Positions 49,992 to 58,536 of a stretch of DNA of 64,000 bases are shown here, piece by piece (position 1 is the stretch's first letter; each line of letters starts with the position of its first letter). Location of the stretch: contig NZ_AP031496.1 of NCBI RefSeq assembly GCF_042850945.1, positions 5,270,001-5,334,000 of the forward strand. The letters are read 5' to 3'. Source of the DNA: Halioxenophilus aromaticivorans (GTDB taxonomy: Bacteria > Pseudomonadota > Gammaproteobacteria > Pseudomonadales > Cellvibrionaceae). The notes beneath the pieces were generated by a model that saw only the letters and a program-made list of their open reading frames with translations, searched no databases and was not told the DNA's origin. The position numbers were made by a program, and so were the translations under genes.

Positions 49992-50936
49992 ATGATCCAG
50001 CCACTCCAGTCAGGCAATCACCAAAACTCCGAATTTAGTATACAGAAGCAAGCGTTTCAGACTCAATCGGTCTATTACAGTTCGCAAGATGCTCAACTGT
50101 CTACACCTAGTTACGATATTGAAGTGCACAAACTGAATTTACCCAGCGTAGGCCGCGGAACCTATTATTCAGAGCGGCATTGCTTTCTTGAGTATGTGGA
50201 AAGGCCCGAGCACACACTCAGGGCATGTTACCCGGATAACAGTGATCAGCATCAATCAATAGGGCAATTGATATTTGTACCCCCAGGAGTGGCGTTAGAA
50301 TGGCATTGGGGAAAGGGTGTGCAGCGAGCCGTTACCTGCATGTTCGAAGTTGAGCGCTTTGGTGTTGGCGATAGAGCTGATTGGCGTTGGTGTCATATCG
50401 ATTTATCTAAAACCTTCGATATAAAAAATGACTACCTCCTCACTGGTATGCGTAAACTGGGTGAAGAAGCCTGTGCACCCAGCTTCGCCAGCGATTTACA
50501 GATAGAAAGTATGCTCTCGGTTATGAGCATTGAGTTGTATCGCGAGTTTATGGGTAGTAGGCCGCTTATCGAGCGTAACCCCAAGCGTTTATCAACTCGG
50601 CAAATACATAATGTAAGAGATTTTGTTCAGGCCAACCTCGGTGACCCACTGACCATCAACCGGATAGCCGATCAATGCGACCTCTCACCTCGGAAATTAT
50701 CCAAACAGTTTAAGGATGCCTACGGCACTCCTATTCGGCAGTTTGTCGCAAGTGCTCGTATCGAGAAAGCCAAACAACTCCTCGCCTGCCAGGCTAACAA
50801 TCAAATGATGATCAAACAAATAGGTTATCAGTGCGGGTTTAGAGGTCCAGCGGCGTTTGTGGCAGCGTTTAAAAAGGCAACTGGGGTGACACCGGCAAAA
50901 TACAGACAATGTGCTACAGGTAAACCTTACCCATAG
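49992..50936 (+). CDS. AraC-family transcriptional regulator
   Basis: A 314-residue protein from the ATG at 49992 (the frame is open to 49938). The N-terminal region (about 50-160) is a cupin-like ligand domain. The C-terminal 100 residues hold two helix-turn-helix motifs (LTINRIADQCDLSPRKLSKQ and MIKQIGYQCGFRGPAAFVAA) with the AraC ending FKKATGVTPAKYRQ. It lies 127 bp after the TonB receptor on the same strand and likely activates that operon and the divergent one. Confidence 0.9.
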   Translation: MIQPLQSGNHQNSEFSIQKQAFQTQSVYYSSQDAQLSTPSYDIEVHKLNLPSVGRGTYYSERHCFLEYVERPEHTLRACYPDNSDQHQSIGQLIFVPPGVALEWHWGKGVQRAVTCMFEVERFGVGDRADWRWCHIDLSKTFDIKNDYLLTGMRKLGEEACAPSFASDLQIESMLSVMSIELYREFMGSRPLIERNPKRLSTRQIHNVRDFVQANLGDPLTINRIADQCDLSPRKLSKQFKDAYGTPIRQFVASARIEKAKQLLACQANNQMMIKQIGYQCGFRGPAAFVAAFKKATGVTPAKYRQCATGKPYP

Positions 50937-51027
50937 TTTGATGCGTAGAAAACCGTCGCGATGGGCGTTTAATGGCTGGGTGAGCCTCCATCTAGTTTGT
51001 TAACTGTATTTAGAGACCCGTTGATTT

Positions 51028-52746
51028 TCAGTTCAGCTTTACGGCGAAATGCTCCACCTTAATGTGCCCGTTGCCATTGGTTTTGTTTTGGCTAAACAGA
51101 CCTACTCTAGCGCCTACCCAGCGGCCGGGTCGCAGGGTAAATTGTTGCTCGATGGCAGACCAATATTGAGATTGGGGTAGTTTGTAGGAGAATTGGGCGG
51201 TTGCTTGGCGGGGGCCGGTTTCTTGGATGGTGACTTTTAAGTCTACTGCTAAGTCCACTGCCGACGAGGCGTTATCTTTATTCGTTAACAGTTTATTATC
51301 CTCAAACAGCGTTTGTTCCTGGCATTGGTTTAATGTATCCACACAGGTTCGATAAATTAATCGTTGGGTATCATTTAACTTTTCGATCCCGAGCCAAGCG
51401 TAATCGTAGCCGTACACAACCAACCCGGCTTCATCCCCCTGGGCCATATTTTGCCAATTGAGTTGGGTCTCCACACTCATTGACGGGCCGTACACCATTT
51501 GGGAAATCAGTGCTGGTTGCTGCCATAAATTGCTGTGTGCGGGCTGTGCGTAGAGGCTAAGTTTCCCCTCGCTAAGGCGGTACCAACCGGGCTGCCAATT
51601 GGCGTTCCATTGCCATTGCGCTCCAAGCGTTTCACCATCAAAGGTATCGCTGGTGGTGAGCCCCGCCAGTGGCTGTTGCGCTGCGTCAATGGCCAGTATC
51701 TCCACCGGCTCGCCCACACCATTGCCGTCAATGTCTTTGCCCATCACCGGCCAATCATTTATCCAGACCATGGGCTGCATATGAACGATGCGCCCATAGG
51801 CGTTACGATCTTGAAAATGAATAAACCAATCTTGCCCCTCAGGCCCGGTTACCCAAGCACCTTGGTGGGGGCCGTTTACATCGGTGGTGCCTTGCTCTAG
51901 CGTAACGCGGGTTTCGTAGGGGCCTTCAATATCCTTGGCGCGGAACACCGTTTGCCAGCCCTCTTCCACGCCACCGGCCGGAGCAAAAATATAAAAATAC
52001 TCGCCGCGCTGATAAAACTTGGGGCCTTCTAGGGTTCTAAACCCGGGCAGCTGGTTGCCGTCTATCACCACCTTACCCTCATCTAAAATGGTTTTGGCAT
52101 CCGGTGTCATACTGCGTAGAGTGAGTACGTTATTAAAACCGGCGCGGCTTTTTGCCCAGGCGTGCAACAGATACGCTTTTACTTCGCCGGTGTCTGCATC
52201 GGTAACCCACATGGGGGTTGGGTCGATTATACCTTTGCCGGGCAACAAGAGATGCGGTTCACTCCAGGGGCCCGTAGGCTGGGTGGCGGTACTCACGTAA
52301 ATACCATAATCTGGGTCTGGCATAAAAACCCAAAACTTACCATTGTGATAACGAATACAGGGCGCCCACATGCCCTGGCCATGTCTGGGAATGGCAAAAT
52401 ATTCGGTCTGTGGGTGATTGTTCATCACAAAACCAATACGTTGCCAATGAATTAAATCCGTAGACTGTAAGACAGGCACACCGGGCTGGTGATTAAAACT
52501 GGAGGCCACTAAGGTGTAGTAGCCATTGTGCTCTACTACATCCGGATCGGAAAAATCGGCGAAGATGATTGGATTGCTTGGCGCGGATTTATTGGAAGCC
52601 TGCGTTTTTTCGCTATTGCTAGAAGCCAGCGACGGCAATGCCAGGGCGGTTACCAACAAAGCCAGTGACGTTGAAGCCACGAAAGCCGATGGCAAGCGCA
52701 TCCCATCGGCCGCACTCATAAATCGAGCACTGTTTTGATTATTCAT
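51028..52746 (-). CDS. GH43-family glycoside hydrolase with C-terminal jelly-roll-like domain
   Basis: A 572-residue secreted enzyme. The signal region (SLALLVTALALPSLASS) is followed by a five-bladed propeller catalytic domain beginning NPIIFADFSDPDVVEHNGYY, with the catalytic base Asp in SDPDV; TPMWVTDADTGEVKAYLLHA and TLEGPKFYQRGEYFYIFAPA hold the other conserved acids. The C-terminal part (from about 365) is a concanavalin-like domain. GH43 members cleave arabinosyl or xylosyl/galactosyl residues; in this locus pectic arabinan or side-chain trimming is expected. It is the last gene of the minus-strand pectin run. A partial second copy lies at 44658-45545. Confidence 0.88.
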   Translation of the reverse strand: MNNQNSARFMSAADGMRLPSAFVASTSLALLVTALALPSLASSNSEKTQASNKSAPSNPIIFADFSDPDVVEHNGYYTLVASSFNHQPGVPVLQSTDLIHWQRIGFVMNNHPQTEYFAIPRHGQGMWAPCIRYHNGKFWVFMPDPDYGIYVSTATQPTGPWSEPHLLLPGKGIIDPTPMWVTDADTGEVKAYLLHAWAKSRAGFNNVLTLRSMTPDAKTILDEGKVVIDGNQLPGFRTLEGPKFYQRGEYFYIFAPAGGVEEGWQTVFRAKDIEGPYETRVTLEQGTTDVNGPHQGAWVTGPEGQDWFIHFQDRNAYGRIVHMQPMVWINDWPVMGKDIDGNGVGEPVEILAIDAAQQPLAGLTTSDTFDGETLGAQWQWNANWQPGWYRLSEGKLSLYAQPAHSNLWQQPALISQMVYGPSMSVETQLNWQNMAQGDEAGLVVYGYDYAWLGIEKLNDTQRLIYRTCVDTLNQCQEQTLFEDNKLLTNKDNASSAVDLAVDLKVTIQETGPRQATAQFSYKLPQSQYWSAIEQQFTLRPGRWVGARVGLFSQNKTNGNGHIKVEHFAVKLN

Positions 52747-52801
52747 TTTGCCTGTTATCCGTTATGTGGGCATATTGAATGTCACTGTGCAGTGTCAGAG
52801 G

Positions 52802-54259
52802 TCAGACCTGCTGCAAATAGGTTTCTACGCCCTGTTGCTGCAATTGGCCAACCATTTCGGTCACTGTTTCTGCCAAGCCTGGTATTGCGGTTAAATCCTG
52901 GCCCCACAAGGTCTTATCCGCCAGTATTTGGCCAACAAAGCGTTCAACCGGTTGGGTTTGGAAGGCCGTCTGAAACTTGGTGATTATTTCCGGCGCATCC
53001 TGGGGCCCTTGCGCAGGCGTTTTCGGTTGGGCGCCATACAGCAATAAAAGCGCAGCCAATGAGGTGGCGATGCCCGCGCTTGGTTTGCCATTGCCTGCAA
53101 CAACATCTTGCAAAGTTGGCAGTAGCCGAGCAGTCCATTTACTGATGCTGTTTAGGGCGATGGATTGCCAAGCGTGGAACAAAAACGGATTTTCAAAGCG
53201 TTCGATAATTGCCTGGGCGTAGGCGGTTACTTCGGCCCGGGGCTGGTTAATGGTGGGCACAATTTCATCAAACACCAAACGCTGTAAAAATTGCTTAATA
53301 AGGGGCGTTTGCGTGGCCTGGTAGACTGTTTCAATATCCAGCAACTGTGCCAGCGCCACACAGCCTGTGTGGGCACCGTTTAGGATACGCACCTTGCGTT
53401 GGCGATAGCTGGTTAAATCTTCGGTTAAAATCACATTTAAACCGGCGGACTCGGCAAACAATTTACTTAAAACTTCTGCTCTGCCATTGGTTTCAATTAC
53501 CCACTGGTAATAGGATTCGGTTTCGATCAATTCTGCATCGTGGTAATTGACCGCTTGGGTGATTTCCACCACACGCGGCTCCGGCGGCCGACCGGTAACA
53601 ATGCGATCCACCAGTGTGTTGTGAAAATAACAGTGTTGGCTTAGCCAGTGTTCAAATTCAGCATCCAGCTGCCAAAGCTGAGCGTACTGTTTTAAATAAC
53701 CCAGTAAGACCTGGGCGTTATTTTCAATTAACTCACAGCACAACACCGTCACCCCTTTACTGCTATCGCCATTAAAGGTTTGGTACCTGCGATAGAGCAA
53801 CTGAGTTAACTTGGCCGGAAACCCAAGCGCAGGTGCATCGCTAAACTGTTGTTGCTCGTCAAAGCAGATCCCGGCCTCTGTGGTATTAGAGACAATCCAC
53901 TCTAACTCTGGGTTGTCCGCCAGCGCCATAAAGCCGTCTACGTCATCGTAGGGGCTAAGGGCGCGGTTTTGGATATCAATAACGTGGTAGTTATCCACCA
54001 ATTTGCCGTTGTCTACGCCGCGCACATTGAGCGTAAACAATCCATCTTGCCGGTTAATCTGTTCGATCTGCTGGGCATTTCCCGGCCGTAACTTAACCGC
54101 TACTATTCCGCCATCGTAGAGTCCGTGATCGTTCAATTGCTGAAAAATGTCGTTAATAAAGCCTTTTAAAAACGCGCCGGTACCAAACTGTATAATCTTT
54201 TCGGTTTTTGCCGGTTTATTAACAAGGCTGCGGTTTAAAGTGGGATAGGTTTCAGACAT
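52802..54259 (-). CDS. uxaB: Tagaturonate reductase (altronate oxidoreductase)
   Basis: A 485-residue cytoplasmic enzyme of the mannitol dehydrogenase family. It reduces tagaturonate to altronate with NADH, the step between UxaC and UxaA. The N-terminal IIQFGTGAFLKGFINDIFQQ motif, WIVSNTTEAGI, and the helical segment RKVRILNGAHTGCVALAQLL are characteristic. The ATG at 54259 is preferred over the TTG at 54295. It lies between kduD and GH43 in the pectin run. Confidence 0.92.
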   Translation of the reverse strand: MSETYPTLNRSLVNKPAKTEKIIQFGTGAFLKGFINDIFQQLNDHGLYDGGIVAVKLRPGNAQQIEQINRQDGLFTLNVRGVDNGKLVDNYHVIDIQNRALSPYDDVDGFMALADNPELEWIVSNTTEAGICFDEQQQFSDAPALGFPAKLTQLLYRRYQTFNGDSSKGVTVLCCELIENNAQVLLGYLKQYAQLWQLDAEFEHWLSQHCYFHNTLVDRIVTGRPPEPRVVEITQAVNYHDAELIETESYYQWVIETNGRAEVLSKLFAESAGLNVILTEDLTSYRQRKVRILNGAHTGCVALAQLLDIETVYQATQTPLIKQFLQRLVFDEIVPTINQPRAEVTAYAQAIIERFENPFLFHAWQSIALNSISKWTARLLPTLQDVVAGNGKPSAGIATSLAALLLLYGAQPKTPAQGPQDAPEIITKFQTAFQTQPVERFVGQILADKTLWGQDLTAIPGLAETVTEMVGQLQQQGVETYLQQV

Positions 54260-54372
54260 AAAGGCACTATCGTATGTTTGAGTTTTGATGGGCAATAGCT
54301 CACCGGCCAGATTTTAGACCTTGTCGCCGGTAAGCCTGATACAGAAATCAGTTTATAAAGTGCTGGACGGGC

Positions 54373-55167
54373 TTATTCGTTGGCGGGTTTACCAATGGTG
54401 GCAAGGATGCCGCCATCCACATACACCACCTGGCCGTTGATAAAATCGCTGGCTCCGCCAGCCAAAAATATCGCCGCACCTTGCAGATCGTTGGGGTCAC
54501 CCCACTTGCCGGCCGGTGTGCGCTGGATAATAAATTCGTTCATGGGGTTGCCGGGCACACGAATGGGTGCGGTTTGCTCGGTGGCAAAATACCCTGGGCC
54601 AATACCATTTACCTGAATATTATGGCGCGCCCACTCTGTGGCCATATTTTGGGTAAGCATTTTTAAGCCGCCCTTGGCGGCAGCGTATGCGCCAACGCTG
54701 TCTCGGCCCAGCTCGCTCATCATAGAGCAGATATTAATCACCTTGCCCTGTTTGCGCGCTACCATATTTTTCACCACAGCTTTACTCATGATAAACACAC
54801 CGGTGAGATCGGTATGGATCACCTGCTGCCAATCCTCCACCGACAACTCCAGCAATGGGATACGTTTAATGATGCCGGCGTTGTTCACTAAAATATCGAT
54901 GGCACCCACTTCGGCTTCAATTTGGCTTACCGCCTGCTCCACCTCGGATTCATCGCAAACATTAAATTGGTAACCCACGGCTTTGTAGCCCTGGTCGGTT
55001 AAATGCGCGACGGCACGGGTAATTTTTTCTTGGCTGGAGTGGCCATTGATGACCACGGTAGCGCCAGCGCTGGCCAAACCTTCCGCCATGGCCAGCCCCA
55101 AACCATGGGTGGCTCCGGTGACTAAAGCAACTTTGCCGGTTAAATCAAATAATGGATGTTGGCTCAT
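54373..55167 (-). CDS. kduD: 2-deoxy-D-gluconate 3-dehydrogenase (KduD)
   Basis: A 264-residue short-chain dehydrogenase with the NAD motif TGATHGLGLAMA, NNAG and YAAAK active-site tyrosine/lysine. It reduces 2,5-diketo-3-deoxygluconate, made by KduI from unsaturated uronate, to 2-keto-3-deoxygluconate. Its ATG overlaps the kduI stop by 4 bp, so the two are translationally coupled, which supports the specific assignment. Confidence 0.93.
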   Translation of the reverse strand: MSQHPLFDLTGKVALVTGATHGLGLAMAEGLASAGATVVINGHSSQEKITRAVAHLTDQGYKAVGYQFNVCDESEVEQAVSQIEAEVGAIDILVNNAGIIKRIPLLELSVEDWQQVIHTDLTGVFIMSKAVVKNMVARKQGKVINICSMMSELGRDSVGAYAAAKGGLKMLTQNMATEWARHNIQVNGIGPGYFATEQTAPIRVPGNPMNEFIIQRTPAGKWGDPNDLQGAAIFLAGGASDFINGQVVYVDGGILATIGKPANE

Positions 55168-56006
55168 CGTATGTCCTTGGGAGTAAATTTATCCATGTCG
55201 TCGTAATCTAGGTTTTCGCCTGCCATACCCCAAATAAAAATATAACTGGCGGTGCCTGCACCGCTGTGCATGGACCATGGTGGTGATACCACCGCTTCAT
55301 CGTTTTTAACCCACAGGTGACGAGTCTCCGTGGGTGGCCCCATAAAGTGACATACGGCTTGGTCTTCCGGAACACTGAAATAAAAATACACTTCTATGCG
55401 GCGGTCGTGGACATGGGCCGGCATGGTATTCCACACACTGCCGTTGCGCAGCTCGGTCATACCCATTTGTAACTGGCAGGTTTCTAACACGGTATTCACC
55501 AACAACTTATTAATTACACGGTCGTTACTGGTTTCCATACTGCCCAACTCAATCTTGTCGGCCTCGGCCAAACCCACTTTTTTATTGGGATAGGCCTTGT
55601 GGGCCGGGGTTGAGTTGAGATAAAACTTAGCTGGCTGGCTGGCGTCCACGCTTTCAAAGATAACTTCCTTATTGCCAGCGCCCAGGTAGAGCGACTCTTT
55701 GAAGGCCATCTCGTAGGTTTCGCCATCGACTATTACACGGCCAGCGCCGCCGACGTTGATCACGCCCATTTCACGGCGCGCCAGAAAAGTGGCTGACTTT
55801 AATGCATCAATGGGTTCCAGTGTCAGCGGGCCGTTTACCGGATGAGCACCGCCCACAATGTAACGCTCGTAATGGGTGTAGGTGAGATTAATCTCGTCGG
55901 CAACAAATAAATTTTGCACCAAAAAATGGTCGCGTAGAGTTTGCGTATCCATGCCACGATAATGATCCTCGTGCACGGCGTAACGCGTGGTGTAATTGGT
56001 TGGCAT
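55164..56006 (-). CDS. kduI: 5-keto-4-deoxyuronate isomerase
   Basis: A 280-residue cupin isomerase converting 5-keto-4-deoxyuronate, formed spontaneously from the unsaturated uronates left by lyases, to 2,5-diketo-3-deoxygluconate. Zinc ligands are visible: H198, H200, E205 (MPAHVHDRRIEVYFYF) and H247 (PPWSMHSGAG). It lies between the GH105 gene, which releases its substrate, and kduD, with which it overlaps by 4 bp. The length is normal. Confidence 0.95.
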   Translation of the reverse strand: MPTNYTTRYAVHEDHYRGMDTQTLRDHFLVQNLFVADEINLTYTHYERYIVGGAHPVNGPLTLEPIDALKSATFLARREMGVINVGGAGRVIVDGETYEMAFKESLYLGAGNKEVIFESVDASQPAKFYLNSTPAHKAYPNKKVGLAEADKIELGSMETSNDRVINKLLVNTVLETCQLQMGMTELRNGSVWNTMPAHVHDRRIEVYFYFSVPEDQAVCHFMGPPTETRHLWVKNDEAVVSPPWSMHSGAGTASYIFIWGMAGENLDYDDMDKFTPKDIR

Positions 56007-56027
56007 AATCAGGTCCTGTTGTGATGC

Positions 56028-58469
56028 TTACTGCACCAGTTGGTTTACCAACGGGCCAAGCATCATAAATGGGGCGAGTGCTTTGGGGTCGTTATCAACC
56101 ACCGGCTCGCTCATATAATATTGGTAACTGCCATCGCGGCCAAAACCCAGTCCGGCCACTTGGCATACCTGGGTGATGTGCAGTTGATTTTGCGCATCTA
56201 CCAAGGTGAAATTGTCGACGATGGCGTTGTATGCCTGTAAAGCCTGGGGCTTATACTCGGCGGGCAACAATCCGGTTAAGGCGCCCTTTACCAATAGGTA
56301 GGTAAACATCACAGAGCCCGAGGCCTCTGGGTAGTTCCCCGGCTCGCCGGCCATATCGGTAATTTGTAACCAAACACTGTTTTCGGTTTGGTAGGGCAAA
56401 ATGGCCTGCACAAACTCCAGCGCTATTTGGCTCAGTTCGGCGCGCTTTTCGGTTTCCGATTCAGGCAGTAGCGCATAAGTATCTGCTAGAGCCATGGCAA
56501 ACCAGCCCATACCTCGGCTCCAAAAGAAAGGCGACAGTCCGCTATTCTTATCCGCCCACACCTGCTCACGTTTTTCATCGTAGGCGTGGTAATAAAGGCC
56601 ATTATCTGGATTACGTAAAATCTCATGGGCGACGCGAAATTCTTGCAGCACTTCGTCCAGCGCGTGGCCGTCGTCAAACATCAACGAATATTCGGCTAAA
56701 AACGGCATACCCATATAAACGCCGTCCAACCACAATTGGTAGGGGTAGCGCTGCTTGTGCCAAAAGGCGCCGGCATCCAAACGCGGATGGTCTTTTAATT
56801 GATCTGCCAGCTGAGCGGCGGCAATGCGGTATCTTTCATCGCTACTGTCTTTGTAGAGCTGCAGTAACATTTTACCGGCGTTGATGCTGTCGATATTAAA
56901 TTTGCTTTTGTCGTAGCTCAGTATGTTGCCGTCTTCGGTGACAAAGCTGTCAATAATATCTTTCGCCCAGGCTTGGTAGTCAGCATTACTGGTCGCCTTG
57001 CCCACGCCGTAAATGGCTTGGGTCATCATACCCATGGTGTACTCCCAATTTGCCGGGCGTTGACGCATGGTGTCGTATTGGTTGTAGGCCAGCTCGTTAC
57101 CGTGGCGAGCAATTTCTGCGGCGGCGGCCTTTTCAGCCCAGGCTAGCGCACTTTGCGCTCCGCCCAATTTTTTACGCAACGCCTGAGTGGCTTGGTTGTT
57201 AATGACTACCCTGGGGGAAATAGTGAGTTGTTCTGCTTGGTCTTTTAGCCATTGCACTAAGGCTGCTTCGGTAAGGTCGATGCCAGGCTCCAAACCCCAG
57301 CTTGCGCCAAAATAATATTCCAACTCGCCGCCGCGCACTTTCAGCAAAACGCCGTTATTAAATTCGTCTTCCACAAACTGCTGGTAGTCTTCTTTTTGGA
57401 ACAGAACAAACATGGCCAGAGTGCTGCCGTCTAGGGCTTGCTCACCCAGGGTAGCCATATAGCTCCAGGCTTCGCCGGTAATGTCCAAGTCGCCGGTGAT
57501 AACTTTAGAACCGCCTTTCACCAAGCCAACGGCCATCTCTTGAATACTTGGGTCGGTGGATAGCTTTACGTTTACCAAGCGGCTATCGGCTTGCATGGAG
57601 AGCACGGCATTAAGGTCTGTGGTGAGATCGCCGGTGTTCCAGCCTTGGTAGTCGATGGCAAACGCAGAATACAGGTTGCCGTCTTCGATAATTTTGGCAG
57701 ACCAATCTTGCACATCAGAGACTCGCTCTATGGCGTTTTTTTTCCACAGGCCATAGCCGCCGGCACCCACGGACTTACCCACCTTGAGAATATCCATGCC
57801 CCAGTCGGCCAGCTCGTGGTAACTGTCGTAGCCATCCTGGCCCACCTGATCTAAGTGCAGGCCGTAGCTTTGCTTGCCAAAAATATCAAAACCGTTACGC
57901 CAATCCAGGTACACCCGGTAGCCCACCATATTGGATTCGATGCCCGGGCCTTCGTAGCGCAAATAGTAGGAGTGGTCGGTAACCTGGGGCGGTAAATCTA
58001 TGGCTTCGACATCCTGAAAAACGCCGCCTTCGTAGGTTTTGCCGTTCCAACTACCGCCAACTTTTACCCCGATTTCAGCGTGGGTTTGTTTAGCCGTTGT
58101 GGGTTGTTGATCTGCGGCCAGCTCAGCCAGTGTGATACTTTTAGCTTCTGCCGCGGCAAAATCCAGCATTAACAATGCAGCATCTTTTTTGCCGTCGCCG
58201 TCTTGATCGATCCACTGATAATCCACCGGCTGGTTATTCGCCGTAAAGCCCAAGGTCGTTAAGTCCTGAGTCGAAACGAGGCCTAAATCCGACAGCGATA
58301 GTGTTACGGATTGACTAGCGCGTGGCTGCGCGGAAGGATTGGTAACGCTCACCATTGCCAAGCTGCCACTGGGCAGTGGTTCTTTTTTGGATTCGGTGGT
58401 TGTAGCGCCACAGCCAGCCAAGGCCAAAAAAGAAACACCGTAAGTGACTTGTTTTATCATTTTCATCAA
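56028..58469 (-). CDS. DUF4861-GH105 fusion lipoprotein, unsaturated rhamnogalacturonyl hydrolase
   Basis: An 813-residue protein with a lipoprotein signal (YGVSFLALAGC). The N-terminal half (about 60-430) is a DUF4861 domain, with GGVFQDVEAIDLPPQ, YRVYLDWRNGFDIFGKQSYG and DWGMDILKVG. The C-terminal half (about 445-813) is a GH105 (YteR/RhiN-type) domain with catalytic-type Asp in YQLWLDGVYMGMPFLAEY and FFWSRGMGWFAMAL. GH105 removes the unsaturated uronate from lyase products, feeding KduI, whose gene lies 21 nt downstream. The DUF4861 function is not established. It is probably outer-membrane or periplasm anchored. Confidence 0.88.
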   Translation of the reverse strand: MMKMIKQVTYGVSFLALAGCGATTTESKKEPLPSGSLAMVSVTNPSAQPRASQSVTLSLSDLGLVSTQDLTTLGFTANNQPVDYQWIDQDGDGKKDAALLMLDFAAAEAKSITLAELAADQQPTTAKQTHAEIGVKVGGSWNGKTYEGGVFQDVEAIDLPPQVTDHSYYLRYEGPGIESNMVGYRVYLDWRNGFDIFGKQSYGLHLDQVGQDGYDSYHELADWGMDILKVGKSVGAGGYGLWKKNAIERVSDVQDWSAKIIEDGNLYSAFAIDYQGWNTGDLTTDLNAVLSMQADSRLVNVKLSTDPSIQEMAVGLVKGGSKVITGDLDITGEAWSYMATLGEQALDGSTLAMFVLFQKEDYQQFVEDEFNNGVLLKVRGGELEYYFGASWGLEPGIDLTEAALVQWLKDQAEQLTISPRVVINNQATQALRKKLGGAQSALAWAEKAAAAEIARHGNELAYNQYDTMRQRPANWEYTMGMMTQAIYGVGKATSNADYQAWAKDIIDSFVTEDGNILSYDKSKFNIDSINAGKMLLQLYKDSSDERYRIAAAQLADQLKDHPRLDAGAFWHKQRYPYQLWLDGVYMGMPFLAEYSLMFDDGHALDEVLQEFRVAHEILRNPDNGLYYHAYDEKREQVWADKNSGLSPFFWSRGMGWFAMALADTYALLPESETEKRAELSQIALEFVQAILPYQTENSVWLQITDMAGEPGNYPEASGSVMFTYLLVKGALTGLLPAEYKPQALQAYNAIVDNFTLVDAQNQLHITQVCQVAGLGFGRDGSYQYYMSEPVVDNDPKALAPFMMLGPLVNQLVQ

Positions 58470-58485
58470 CTTGCCTATCTATTTT

Positions 58486-58515
58486 TTATAAAAAACTCCC
58501 CCCAGTTGGGGGGAG
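58486..58515 (-). terminator. Rho-independent terminator after the pectin TonB receptor gene
   Basis: On the minus strand, arms CTCCCCCC and GGGGGGAG (8 bp, 4-nt loop) are followed by six Ts. It should end or attenuate the receptor transcript before the GH105-kduI-kduD genes, giving more receptor mRNA than enzyme mRNA. Confidence 0.92.
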
Positions 58516-58536
58516 AACAACACACATGACACTAGA

